Counted from the stretch's first letter, positions 1 to 8,044 are shown. The stretch is DNA of 28,593 bases from an uncultured Erysipelotrichaceae bacterium (GCA_900319505.1 ONOV01000022.1:1-28593), one strand, 5' to 3'. The notes: generated from the sequence alone by a model not told the origin. Made by a program: numbers and translations.

Positions 1-465
1 ATTTGCAATTGGTATCTTACTTTTTATTGACGGTTTGGTTCGTTCATCACGCCCATAATGATTGAATATTCCTGCTGGAGGAAAATAGGGTATCCCAAAT
101 AATTGTGCATTGAAACGACGCTATAAAGCATGATGCGTAAATACGATTAATGTAGTATACTGGAAGCGTGATAGCAAAGCAAAGCGTCAGATTACCGTTT
201 ATTTCATAAAAATCTATGGCGAGTTGTTAACTATTCAATTGTCACTTTTTCAAAAAAAAGCAATTCAGAAAAAACTGCTAAGATGTTAACTTTTCATTGT
301 AAAATATTTTCAAAAAACAGCTAAAGATGTTAACGATTCGATTGTCAATTTGCACAATCTGCAAAGTTACATTGCAAAAGTTTCTAAGACATTATAAAGT
401 TTCTAAGTTTTATCCCTCTGGGATTGGAAAAATGTCATAAAGCTCAGTAAATATCAGTATTTATG
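1..465. other. AT-rich region with no intact gene; holds a repeat array
   Basis: I see no intact coding sequence here. On the minus strand a frame is open from about position 131 to the left edge, with no clear start codon, so it could be the end of a gene or a remnant that continues outside the window. The stretch is clearly more AT-rich than the sequence after 2985. Its only organised structure is a set of spaced repeats (226-407) ending in a terminator at 466-495, which suggests the end of a mobile element rather than a gene. Confidence 0.5.
226..407. repeat. Spaced imperfect repeats, possible transposase-binding end
   Basis: GTTAAC occurs at 226-231, 285-290 and 329-334. Each copy is followed by a TTC-ATTGT-like string, and the first two also by a TTTTCAAAAAA string. 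The latter two are preceded by an AGCTAA(A)GAT-like string. A second repeat, AAAGTTTCTAAG, occurs at 377-388 and 396-407. Multiple spaced repeats at an element end are typical of IS21-family elements, but no IS21 transposase is visible here, so the family assignment is only a guess. Confidence 0.45.
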
Positions 466-495
466 GGACGTTGGCGAAAGCCAGCGTCCTTTTTT
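466..495 (+). terminator. Rho-independent terminator
   Basis: A 10-bp stem (466-475 with 480-489, one G-T pair) closes a GAAA loop and is followed by six T residues. It would stop rightward transcription coming from the repeat region or from beyond the left edge. Confidence 0.8.
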
Positions 496-529
496 AACTC
501 GTCAGATTTTGCTACATTAAAAGTTTCTA

Positions 530-1060
530 TTAATTATTACCAAAATGTTCTTTAACAAATGCATCATTGGCTTCATTCAGCTGATCCACTGCATCATCAC
601 ATGCCTTCAGGATCTGATCAGCCGCTTCACTTTCATAGGCTGTTCTTTTGTGATCTTTACCGACGCACTTGATCTTTCCATCACGGTAGAAATAGACTGC
701 TTTACTGTTATCCTTACGATCCATGAAATAATATGCCAGCTGTCCTTCATCAATATCCTTTGTATCAATGGAAGTCATCTCGGCATCCTTCAGATCATCT
801 CTGACCATATCCAGCAGTTTATCATCAATCTTATTTCTCTTTTTACAGTAATCCTTTGAATTTTCTGTCTGATAAGCATCACAGCTCTCATTGAAAATGA
901 CTGAACTGTCTTCACTCTCTCCTTCCACTTTCCAGTACATGGCAAGATTTACCGGATCATCGTCTGTCAGAAATTTCATTTCATCCGGCAATGATGAAGA
1001 AGCGCCGCAACCGCCCAGCATAAGCGCCAGTCCGGCCGCAATGATAAGTTTCTTTTTCAT
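530..1060 (-). CDS. Small putative lipoprotein
   Basis: A 176-residue protein with a classical lipoprotein signal: a lysine-rich start, a hydrophobic core, and a lipobox LGGC with the modified Cys at residue 18. It would be anchored on the outer face of the membrane. The mature part is hydrophilic and acidic and rich in Asp, Lys and Glu, with scattered Cys, Tyr and Phe. I do not recognise the family. The start is supported by AAAGGAAAAT directly upstream, and a TATAAA-like -10 lies within the 84-bp gap to the next gene. It follows the broken secreted-protein gene on the same strand. Confidence 0.75.
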   Translation of the reverse strand: MKKKLIIAAGLALMLGGCGASSSLPDEMKFLTDDDPVNLAMYWKVEGESEDSSVIFNESCDAYQTENSKDYCKKRNKIDDKLLDMVRDDLKDAEMTSIDTKDIDEGQLAYYFMDRKDNSKAVYFYRDGKIKCVGKDHKRTAYESEAADQILKACDDAVDQLNEANDAFVKEHFGNN

Positions 1061-1143
1061 ATTTTCCTTTTTTTCTGTTTCATTAATCAGATTGATTTCA
1101 CTAAGGATTTTTTATACGAAATATAATCAATTAATGAGTATAA

Positions 1144-1570
1144 TCAGCCATAACTTTCTGTATATAAACAATAATTAGCATGATAATTCCACGATGTATA
1201 TGAATTTGAGTAACCTTCTTGATAAGGAATGTAACCAATACCGTTTACATCGTAATATTCTACTCCATATACTTCTCCGCTAAAGATTGCAACAACTGCA
1301 TTAGCAAAAGGATCGGATACCTTATTTGTAATGTAAAAATATCTTGTTTTCTTAATCCTTGCAGGAATTTTGACTGTAGCATGCAGCTCATAAGCTGTTG
1401 TTCCACCACATATACTATGTATCAATAACCCATTGTAAACAATCATTGGCTCATCATCGACAATATCCGGATTACTTTCTGTAACATTCGTAGCATATAT
1501 TGGAGTGCTTCCTACGCAATATTGCCAAAGCACTTGATACAGTCATTTTAATTATATTTTTATTTTTCAT
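1144..1570 (-). pseudogene. Secreted hypothetical protein, frameshifted in the signal peptide
   Basis: An ATG at 1570 with AAAAGG about 9 nt upstream opens a typical signal peptide (MKNKNIIKMTVSSALAI), but that frame stops soon after. The continuation lies in another frame, open from 1533 to 1144. It begins with CVGSTPIYA, which looks like the end of the same signal peptide with a cleavage site after IYA. Removing one base near 1515-1520 joins the two into a secreted protein of roughly 140 residues. The mature part is Tyr-rich, with many aromatic residues near the C-terminus (residues 100-129 of the longer frame). I do not recognise the family. The frameshift could be a true mutation or a sequencing error. 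Confidence 0.6.
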
Positions 1571-1983
1571 TTTATATACCTTTTCACTAACTTCACAAAA
1601 TTAGCATAATTACATATGGTAGAATTCATTAATATCTATTCAATTTCAAACAGAAACTCAATCAACACAATGTGATAAATGAAAAATCTCTTTTCATCTG
1701 ATATTACGCGGATTTGTTCCGCTATTCGATGTCTCCAGTTTTATACCTCATTATATTTACAGACATATTATCTTTTCCTTTTTCTATTCTAATTTCAAAA
1801 GCTGTTATTAATTATTAAGACAGATATTTTATTCAAATCCACCTTGTCTTGAACATTTTCCAAAATCTATACCCACCATTAGTATGTTCATTTATTTTCG
1901 TATATGCAAGCAATTCTTGCCAGTTATGTTATTTTTCAATAGAAATATTAGCAAAATACTTTAGAGAATTAAGAAGTCACACG
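1571..1983. other. AT-rich intergenic region, nothing recognisable
   Basis: Over 400 bases with no ORF of note, no clear terminator and no RNA gene that I can recognise. It separates the frameshifted secreted-protein gene from the transposase remnants, and its composition matches the rest of the AT-rich left end. A short frame at 1984-2172 (minus) has no family signature and I leave it out as a gene. Confidence 0.5.
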
Positions 1984-2211
1984 TCAAAATGAAACTCTGG
2001 CAATGATACCAGAGCTGATTGACTGTGACTTTTTAATTCGATTGAACTGACTCGCGATCTGCACTCTGTATGGAGAAAAGTAAATCGTTATCACCCTCCA
2101 TATTTGGCCATGAAAGCAGCTGTTACGTGCTGAGTATACACTGATCCAATGATAAAAGCACGACGAAAACACCCGCTGGTGGGCAGGCTGAAAAAAATAT
2201 GAAGCCTATAA

Positions 2212-2645
2212 TCATTCGATTAAGCGAAGAGCTGATACTGGAACGATCAGTTTATGGCACCTCGGGCATTTCCTTGGATCTCTGCCGATCATCCTTGTAA
2301 TGATACCGATAGTATCTTTGACGTATTCTGTTCTGGAAGGTGCATTGGTTAATATTCGCAGACGTATGATTCGCTTCTTCTTATTGGCATTAGCCAGAAA
2401 GCCATGATGTCTGATTTTGGTAAAGCCCTGCGGCAGAACATGCATCAGGTAGCGGCGCACAAATTCCCGTGCTGTTATTGTCATCTGTCTGATGGAACTA
2501 TGGTCCTGGTAGTCTTTGTAGGAGAAAGTAACCATGCCGTTTTCAAAGGATCTGATTCTGGCATTTGATATGGCTATGCGATGTGTGTATCTGCCCAGGT
2601 ACTGAATGACAGTCTTCGGAATCTCAAATGGCTCTTTTGTAAAAG
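2212..2645 (-). pseudogene. IS91-family transposase, C-terminal fragment
   Basis: The reading frame carries the conserved C-terminal part of IS91/IS801-type Y2 rolling-circle transposases: KEPFE, then YLGRYTHRIAISN, then FSYKDY, FVRRYLMHVLPQGF and IRHHGFLAN, ending with a CPRCHK motif. Intact members are two to three times longer. The N-terminal zinc-binding and catalytic tyrosine regions are missing. The open frame runs to 2685, but homology ends near 2645, where an IS66 TnpB fragment starts on the opposite strand. It is therefore a dead remnant, cut at its 5' end. Confidence 0.8.
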
Positions 2646-2827
2646 GCCTTCTCTGGGAAGGTGATGGATTTCTGCTCTTATACAAGCGCCTTGAGAACGG
2701 CAGGTATCAGTGGCCGATGGATCGCTCAGAAATGGCTCAGCTGAAACCTAAAGAATTTGATCGTCTTGTCAATGGACTGTCAGTGTATTCGACGATCCGA
2801 TCATCCTCTGCAAGAACGATCGGATGA
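2636..2827 (+). pseudogene. tnpB: IS66-family TnpB, C-terminal fragment
   Basis: The translation contains the hallmark C-terminal region of IS66 Orf2/TnpB: LLWEGDGFLLLYKRLENG, followed by a WP and a region ending in FDRLVNGLSV. Full TnpB is about 115 residues. Only about the last 60 are here, and neither TnpA nor TnpC (the DDE transposase) follows. The upstream boundary at about 2640 coincides with the boundary of the IS91-type fragment on the other strand, so the two elements were joined by insertion or recombination. Confidence 0.8.
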
Positions 2828-2857
2828 GGGTGTATTCCCATAATTCGAAGGAAGGAG

Positions 2858-2871
2858 AGCGCTTCGGCGCT
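2858..2871. other. UUCG-loop hairpin between IS remnants and first core gene
   Basis: AGCGC-TTCG-GCGCT forms a short, very stable tetraloop hairpin. No T-tract follows, so it is not a standard terminator. It could be part of a transposon end or of a lost gene's terminator. A second small CCC-TTTA-GGG hairpin lies nearby (about 2908-2917). Confidence 0.3.
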
Positions 2872-2935
2872 ACGTTCGCACTTCCGGGGCCAGCTGTAAG
2901 CTTCGACCCTTTAGGGGGCGGAGTAATTGACAAGG

Positions 2936-2944
2936 TGCTATAAT
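2936..2944 (+). promoter_or_regulatory. Extended -10 promoter of the aminotransferase gene
   Basis: TGC-TATAAT (2936-2944) is a perfect extended -10 and needs no good -35; none is found at the right spacing. The predicted start of transcription is near 2951. A perfect 6-bp inverted repeat, AATCAG-n5-CTGATT (2954-2970), follows at once and could be an operator or a 5' leader hairpin. Confidence 0.6.
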
Positions 2945-2984
2945 GCAGGCATGAATCAGAAATACTGATTGCAAGGAGGACACA

Positions 2985-4223
2985 ATGTCTTTTACAAGAA
3001 AAAGTGCTGATCTGACGCCTATTGTCGATACCGTATTCGCAATTGTCGAAAAGGCAAAGGAAGATAAGAAGATCAACGGAGACGATGCCGTCATCGATGC
3101 GACCATCGGTTCTCTGTATGATGAATCTGCTCAGTTAGTTGCCTATGATACAGTCTTTGATCACTATGATGCGATTGATCACCGTTCCAAGGCAGCCTAT
3201 GCCGTCAGCTTTACCGGCAACCCCGACTTCCGCAGAGAAGTCTATGACTGGGTCACTTATGGCACAAAGCTCAATCTTGCCCATTCCGTCATCGCAACAC
3301 CCGGCGGCTCCGGTGCTGTCTCCATCGGCTTTACCACTTTCCTTGATGAAGGTGAAACAGCCATCCTGCCGGAAATCGCCTGGGGCTCCTACAAGCTCAT
3401 GGTTCATGAAAACAATATGAAGGCTGTGTTCTACAAGAACTTTGACGGCGATCACTTCAACCTGCCTTCTTTGAAGGAAGCGATTGATTCCGTTAAGGAC
3501 AGACAGGACAGAATTGTCATTGTTCTCAATGATCCCTGCCAGAACCCGACCGGCTATACCCTGAGCCATGCGGAATGGAAAGAACTCATCGCCTGCCTCA
3601 ATGAAGTGTCAAAGACAAACCATGTCATCCTGATCAATGATATCGCCTACTTCGACTATGCCTATGAGTCCATGAAAGAGACAAGATCCTACATGAACTA
3701 TTTCAATGACATTTCGGAAAATGTCATGATTGAAGTATGCTTCTCCTGCTCCAAGACCCTGACATCCTATGGCCTCAGATGCGGTGCAGCCCTTGTACTG
3801 GCTAAGAACCAGAAGGATGTGCGTGAAGTTGAAATCATCATGGAGAAGAAGGCCAGAGCGACCTGGTCCAACATCCCGAATGCGGCCATGAAGAACTTTG
3901 TCTGGGCGGTGACAGACGGCAGAGATCTTTTCCTGAAGGAAAAGGCAGAGTATGTTGCTCTGATCAGGGAAAGAAGCTCGCTCTTCCTCAAAGAAGCGGA
4001 TGAAGCAGGCCTGCCTTATTATCCTTACAAAGAAGGTTTCTTTGTCACGATCAAGGTAGAAGACAACAAAGTGCGTGATGCCTTCCACAATGCTCTGATG
4101 GCCCATCATATCTACACCGTTGAAGTCAACCACGGCATCCGGGTTGCGGTATGTTCCCTGCCGCTGAAGAAAGTCCAAGGCCTGGCCGCCAAGATGAAGC
4201 AGATTCTTGATTCCGTTCAGTAA
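2985..4223 (+). CDS. Class I/II PLP-dependent aminotransferase (aspartate/aromatic type)
   Basis: A 412-residue fold-type I aminotransferase, cytosolic, probably acting on an aromatic or dicarboxylic amino acid with 2-oxoglutarate or a similar acceptor. Visible landmarks are the NPTG motif at residues 187-190, Asp219 and Tyr222 for cofactor binding, the Schiff-base lysine in SCSKT (Lys257), and Arg265 in the following YGLRCG. Length is normal for the family. The start has a strong AAGGAGG 6 nt upstream. A phospholipase C-like gene follows after 9 bases and is probably cotranscribed. Substrate cannot be read from the sequence; the SCSKTLTSYG context resembles the aromatic/aspartate (AspC/TyrB) branch. 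Confidence 0.88.
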   Translation: MSFTRKSADLTPIVDTVFAIVEKAKEDKKINGDDAVIDATIGSLYDESAQLVAYDTVFDHYDAIDHRSKAAYAVSFTGNPDFRREVYDWVTYGTKLNLAHSVIATPGGSGAVSIGFTTFLDEGETAILPEIAWGSYKLMVHENNMKAVFYKNFDGDHFNLPSLKEAIDSVKDRQDRIVIVLNDPCQNPTGYTLSHAEWKELIACLNEVSKTNHVILINDIAYFDYAYESMKETRSYMNYFNDISENVMIEVCFSCSKTLTSYGLRCGAALVLAKNQKDVREVEIIMEKKARATWSNIPNAAMKNFVWAVTDGRDLFLKEKAEYVALIRERSSLFLKEADEAGLPYYPYKEGFFVTIKVEDNKVRDAFHNALMAHHIYTVEVNHGIRVAVCSLPLKKVQGLAAKMKQILDSVQ

Positions 4224-4232
4224 GGAGAACAC

Positions 4233-5093
4233 ATGCCAGCCGCAACAACGCACGCAGAATTTGCCAAAGACGTTCGTGAACTGCTGGATGAGGAAATACG
4301 AAAGCGGATCAGTGATGATCATATGTATCTGATCGGTGCCCAGGGACCGGATCTTCTGTTCTTTTCGGGCATGGGTGTGCTGCCCGGCACGATGGCGCCG
4401 ATCGGCGGACGCATGCATGATGAAAAAGTAGCGGATGTCATGCGCTACTTTGATATACATGCCGCGGCTGATCCGGCCCTGCGCAGCTACTTTCTCGGCT
4501 ATCTGACCCACTATGCGCTGGACTCCAGCGCCCATCCGCTCATCTGTTCCCTTGCTCACAGTGAAAGCATGAAGACCGGACGCACGGAAAGTGAAGTTCA
4601 CTTCCGCATCGAAAGTGTCTATGACGTTTACACGCTGCACAGAAAAGGAAAGCGTGTATCCGACTACAATGTGTATGATGATCTGAAACTGAATAAAGAA
4701 GATACCCAGAAGCTTGCCATCCTCTACCAGGGCATGCTGAAAGGGGTATATGATATTGATCTGAGTGTGCCAAAGCTCATGAACGGCATTCATGATGTTT
4801 CACTCATGACGCGCCTGCTCAAGCCTTCCAAGGCCAAATACAGATTTGCGGATTATATGGAATCGCTTCTGAAACAGCCCAAGATGATCACCGCCCTGAT
4901 GCTGGATGAACATAAAGACATGCGCTATCTCAATGAAGCACATAAATTATGGTCGCCGGTCTATCAGCCGGATGAAGTGCGCAATGAATCATTCATGGAT
5001 CTTTACAGCAGTGCTCTTGGCAAGGCATGCCGCATCATGAAATCTCATGATGACAGTGACTTTGCCGTCAACTTTGTCGGTGCGCCATACTGA
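4233..5093 (+). CDS. Zinc-dependent phospholipase C family protein
   Basis: A 286-residue protein of the zinc-dependent phospholipase C / S1-P1-like fold. The trinuclear zinc ligand set appears complete: His7, Asp40, His62, His93, Asp97, His101, and the HxxxE pair His123/Glu127, arranged as in clostridial and Bacillus PLC. Unlike the secreted toxins it has no signal peptide, so it is probably intracellular. Such cytosolic relatives are common in Bacillota and their substrate is unknown. AAGGAG precedes the start by 6 nt. It lies 9 bases after the aminotransferase gene and is followed by a strong hairpin terminator. Confidence 0.8.
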   Translation: MPAATTHAEFAKDVRELLDEEIRKRISDDHMYLIGAQGPDLLFFSGMGVLPGTMAPIGGRMHDEKVADVMRYFDIHAAADPALRSYFLGYLTHYALDSSAHPLICSLAHSESMKTGRTESEVHFRIESVYDVYTLHRKGKRVSDYNVYDDLKLNKEDTQKLAILYQGMLKGVYDIDLSVPKLMNGIHDVSLMTRLLKPSKAKYRFADYMESLLKQPKMITALMLDEHKDMRYLNEAHKLWSPVYQPDEVRNESFMDLYSSALGKACRIMKSHDDSDFAVNFVGAPY

Positions 5094-5098
5094 TACGA

Positions 5099-5138
5099 AC
5101 ATGAAAAGACGAAACCGGATGGTTTCGTCTTTTCATGT
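5099..5138 (+). terminator. Hairpin terminator between convergent genes
   Basis: A perfect 18-bp stem (5099-5116 with 5121-5138) closes a GGAT loop. The T/A-rich inner stem and the position between convergent genes suggest that it works for the phospholipase side and perhaps in both directions, although there is no long T-run outside the stem. Confidence 0.75.
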
Positions 5139-5143
5139 GCTTC

Positions 5144-5530
5144 CTATTCAGAAAAGCCCCAGCTGGGGATGGTATTGCCTCTTCTGATCAGAACCGTCTT
5201 CTGATAATCTGTCTGATTCAGAAAACGCAGCACGGAATCCGTTTCTTCATCCGTACAGCCGACCAGAATCTTGACATCCAGTTCCTTCATCAGTATATCT
5301 GCGGCAACCACCAGCGCTGTGATTTCAGAACGGTCGCCGCTGCCCGCATAGACGGATACACCGTCTTCCGCTGATTTGGTATCGGTCAGCTTGCCGTAGT
5401 CAACGGGATAGATCAGATTGCGGAATGTAGGATGTACTTCCCCTTTTTTCTTTGTCATCTGCAGATTTCCGGAGAGAAATAATGTATCAATTTTCTGCCA
5501 GAAAAATGCATTGTTTTCATAATCTGCCAT
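5144..5530 (-). CDS. Small inorganic pyrophosphatase-like protein
   Basis: A protein of about 128 residues. It contains HPTFRNLIYPVDYG, which resembles the family signature HPxFxxLxYPVNYG found in small Bacillota proteins annotated as inorganic pyrophosphatase. It is much shorter than the true soluble enzyme and lacks a recognisable run of catalytic Asp residues, so its activity is uncertain. I chose the ATG at 5530 rather than an upstream one (5596), because a consensus promoter sits between them and GAGGTG precedes the ATG. It is transcribed on its own, just downstream of the truncated MocR gene. Confidence 0.6.
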   Translation of the reverse strand: MADYENNAFFWQKIDTLFLSGNLQMTKKKGEVHPTFRNLIYPVDYGKLTDTKSAEDGVSVYAGSGDRSEITALVVAADILMKELDVKILVGCTDEETDSVLRFLNQTDYQKTVLIRRGNTIPSWGFSE

Positions 5531-5557
5531 AAGCACCTCAATACATCTTTCAGTACT

Positions 5558-5586
5558 ATTATACCTTTCGCCCAAATAAATGTAAA
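5558..5586 (-). promoter_or_regulatory. Sigma-A promoter of the pyrophosphatase-like gene
   Basis: Read leftward, TTTACA (5586-5581), a 17-bp spacer and TATAAT (5563-5558). Transcription would start near 5551, 21 bases before the ATG at 5530, which supports that start. Confidence 0.75.
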
Positions 5587-5613
5587 CAAATTGCAATATT
5601 TATGAAATTTCTT

Positions 5614-6666
5614 TCATATATTCCTGCGCTGTTTTCTTTTAATACGATTGAGATTGCGCTCAAAAGTACCATTTTCCAGCAGTTCTGCCACTGTCAGCTG
5701 ATCAAATACCGATACCGGGCAGGAACGATAGGCAATCTTCTCTTTCATTTCCTCTTTCCTGTTTTCCGGCAGAATCATATAGCTGAGCCGAAGCCCATGG
5801 CCGATGGTCTTTGTAAAACTGTTGATATACAGTACATGTTCACCTGGCTCCATGGCATACAGTGTACTTTCATAGCCGAAATGATCCGCAAATTCACTGG
5901 CATAGTCATCTTCAATGATGATGGCATGATGGTTTCTCGCCCATTCGATATAAGTACTGCGTTTGGACGCATCGGCGGTGATGCCGGTGGGATAGGAAGT
6001 AAACGGGGTGACATGCAGAACGGAAGCCGGGGTGCGGCGCAGTTCACTGTCCAGAATGCCGTGTGCCCCCATCGTCAGCGGGTCAATGCGGACTGACTGG
6101 CTGCGGTAGATTTTACGTATCTTTTCATAGCCCGGATTCTCAATGGCATAGATCCGGCTGCGTCCGAGAATCTGCACGATCAGGCCATACAGGTCCTCAC
6201 TGCCTGAGCCGATCACAATCGCATCCGCAGCTGCCGGCATACTGCGCGAGCGGGCCATATAACGTGACAGTGCTTCCCGCAGTTCAATGCATCCCCATGT
6301 CTCCTTGCGGCCTAACAGATCCTGTCCATGCATGGACAGAACATGACGGGCGGTTCGGGCAAGGGCGGAGAAAGGAAACATGGTTTCGCTGCCCGACAGA
6401 ATCTGTACAGCCCCTCTTTCTTCCTCTGCCCGGGGCATCAGAAAATCGTCCGGACGGAAGATGACCGTACTGGCCTGCCGTTCCTTTGACTGTATGTAGC
6501 CTTCATCATTCAGCAGATTCAGGGCATGTTCCACCGTCACTAAGGACATATTGTTCTCTTCGGCCAGGACACGCTTGCTTTTGAGCTTTGAACCATAGGG
6601 ATAGATCCCTTCCGTGATCTGCTTTCTGAGCTTTTCATACAGCACTTCATATTTCTTTTCTTCCAT
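5614..6666 (-). CDS. GntR/MocR-type regulator with truncated aminotransferase domain
   Basis: A 350-residue fusion of an N-terminal GntR winged helix (about residues 1-68) and a fold-type I aminotransferase-like domain (about 85-350), as in MocR/PdxR regulators. The cofactor region is kept: Asp253 and Tyr255 in EDDYASEF, Lys286 in SFTKTIG, and Arg293. MocR proteins are normally about 450-490 residues; this one ends right after the GTFERNLNRIKRK helix, so the C-terminal subdomain of about 90 residues is missing. The gene ends just before the promoter of the next gene. It is either a 3'-deleted relic or a shortened regulator. The DNA-binding half is intact. The exonuclease gene lies 9 bases upstream, in the same operon. 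Confidence 0.75.
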   Translation of the reverse strand: MEEKKYEVLYEKLRKQITEGIYPYGSKLKSKRVLAEENNMSLVTVEHALNLLNDEGYIQSKERQASTVIFRPDDFLMPRAEEERGAVQILSGSETMFPFSALARTARHVLSMHGQDLLGRKETWGCIELREALSRYMARSRSMPAAADAIVIGSGSEDLYGLIVQILGRSRIYAIENPGYEKIRKIYRSQSVRIDPLTMGAHGILDSELRRTPASVLHVTPFTSYPTGITADASKRSTYIEWARNHHAIIIEDDYASEFADHFGYESTLYAMEPGEHVLYINSFTKTIGHGLRLSYMILPENRKEEMKEKIAYRSCPVSVFDQLTVAELLENGTFERNLNRIKRKQRRNI

Positions 6667-6675
6667 ACGCCCACC

Positions 6676-7233
6676 TCAGAGTTCACGGATATGGGTATGA
6701 CAGGCTTCCAGCATTTCCTCAATGTCAAAGATGCCGGTCAGATTCATGACCTGGGCTGCAATCATAGCACAGCCATAGGAATCAGATAAGGCATTGTGAT
6801 GGTTCAGTTCAACCTGCAGATAATCGCACATATCATCCAGCCGGTGATGAGCCAGGGCCGGAAAAGCATGACGTGATAATTCCAGGGTATCAAAGTAACG
6901 CAGAACGGGAATGGGCTTTCCTGTATTGAGACATGTCTTTTTCAGGCAAGTCATATCAAAGCGGGCATTATGGGCACAGACGATGCTGTTATCAAGAAGA
7001 TCGGTCAGATCGTGATAGATCTCGGAAAAAGTCGGGGCTTCACGCACATCTTCAGGATGAATGCCGTGAACCTGGATATTGCGCCAGTCAAAGTAATCCA
7101 CATTCTCTTCCGGCCGGATCAGGCTGTAGAACTTTTCCTCCACACAGCCATCCTCCAGAACAGAGACACCAACGGAGCACACACTGGCGGGCGAACCGTT
7201 GGCGGTTTCAAAGTCAATTGCCGTAACTCTCAT
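6676..7233 (-). CDS. DEDDh 3'-5' exonuclease (DnaQ-like)
   Basis: A 185-residue stand-alone proofreading-type exonuclease. The four acidic ligands and the general-base His are in place: Asp7 and Glu9 in IDFET, Asp93 in NARFDM, and His146/Asp151 in HNALSD. There is no polymerase or helicase domain, so it is an epsilon-like single-domain enzyme that removes 3' nucleotides from DNA or RNA. Its ATG overlaps the stop codon of the ArsR regulator (ATGA), so the two are translationally coupled. Confidence 0.85.
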   Translation of the reverse strand: MRVTAIDFETANGSPASVCSVGVSVLEDGCVEEKFYSLIRPEENVDYFDWRNIQVHGIHPEDVREAPTFSEIYHDLTDLLDNSIVCAHNARFDMTCLKKTCLNTGKPIPVLRYFDTLELSRHAFPALAHHRLDDMCDYLQVELNHHNALSDSYGCAMIAAQVMNLTGIFDIEEMLEACHTHIREL

Positions 7234-7580
7234 CTGTGATGATCCTCATGAATGTGTTCCAGCGCCATCCGGTAAATATTCTTGATATGCTCATCGGCCA
7301 TGGAATAGAACACGTTCTTGCCTTCCTTGCGGGAAACAACAAGCTTGGTGCGCTTGAGGGCGGAAAGCTGGTGGGAGATGGCACTCTGGCTCATCTCCAG
7401 CAGCTGGGAGAGGTCTGTCACGCACAGTTCCCTTGTAAACAGGGCGTTCATGATCTTAAGACGGGTGGAATCGCCGAACATGGCAAAGATCATGCTCATG
7501 TCATCATATTCTTTTTCTGTCAGCATCTCTCCCCTACAGGCTTCCACTGCCTCACTGTCGATGATCGGTTTTTCCTTCAT
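7230..7580 (-). CDS. ArsR/SmtB-family metal-sensing repressor
   Basis: A 116-residue winged-helix repressor. The recognition helix region is SQSAISHQLSALK (residues 64-76). The last helix carries Asp96, His98, His109 and Glu112, which have exactly the spacing of the zinc-sensing alpha-5 site of SmtB (Asp104, His106, His117, Glu120). A zinc or related metal sensor is therefore likely. There is no adjacent metal pump: its neighbours are a two-TM protein upstream and a nuclease downstream, overlapping by 4 bases at both ends. The C-terminus is His-rich. Confidence 0.85.
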   Translation of the reverse strand: MKEKPIIDSEAVEACRGEMLTEKEYDDMSMIFAMFGDSTRLKIMNALFTRELCVTDLSQLLEMSQSAISHQLSALKRTKLVVSRKEGKNVFYSMADEHIKNIYRMALEHIHEDHHR

Positions 7581-8035
7581 CTGCTTTTCCTCCGTGCTTT
7601 TTTGACTTCCTTATGCGGCAGGTACAGTTTCATATAGCGGCTGACGGCATAGCGGCCGTACATATCAACAGATTCGGTTGTTCCATCTGTCAGAGTGAAA
7701 ACAAGCAGATCGCAAGAGCCGTGGTACTCATACTGCCAGCTGACCACTTCATCGTAATAGATCATCGCGCATTCATCCCGGTTCTGCCGGTTGTACAGCA
7801 GAACATATTCCGGCATGAACTGCACCAGAATCCGATCCGGCATGCCAAGCAGGCAGAACAGCGTCAGAATCATGATCGGCAGGGCAATCCCGATGGTATA
7901 GGACCTGGCTGCCACAAGCACAATGCCGACCACAAACAGAATGATCAGCAGCCACCACGGCTTGACTCTGACGGTATAGGCGTTTTTGCGCACCGTTTCC
8001 GGTATATTGCGTGTTTTGATGTACTGTGATTTCAT
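7577..8035 (-). CDS. Two-TM membrane protein with PH-like C-terminal region
   Basis: A 152-residue protein. Two adjacent hydrophobic segments (about residues 27-43 and 47-66) form a hairpin in the membrane. The rest looks like a small beta-rich, PH/YcxB-like cytosolic domain and ends in a basic tail. Function unknown. It is the first gene of a leftward operon with the ArsR regulator. No ribosome binding site is visible before the ATG at 8035, and the best promoter would start transcription only about 3 bases upstream, so translation may begin on an almost leaderless message. Confidence 0.65.
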   Translation of the reverse strand: MKSQYIKTRNIPETVRKNAYTVRVKPWWLLIILFVVGIVLVAARSYTIGIALPIMILTLFCLLGMPDRILVQFMPEYVLLYNRQNRDECAMIYYDEVVSWQYEYHGSCDLLVFTLTDGTTESVDMYGRYAVSRYMKLYLPHKEVKKARRKSR

Positions 8036-8044
8036 GTCCAGTTG

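Noticed and set aside
1984..2172. Minus-strand 62-codon frame as a gene
   Set aside because: No family motif, no binding site, and unclear boundaries next to transposase remnants.
2927..2944. TTGACA followed closely by TATAAT as a classical promoter
   Set aside because: The spacing is only 6 bases, so the two cannot serve as -35 and -10 together. Only the extended -10 is kept.
3609..4793. Long open frame on the minus strand (394 codons)
   Set aside because: It lies opposite two clear genes (aminotransferase and phospholipase), has no family motifs and no binding site, and reflects codon bias of the real genes.
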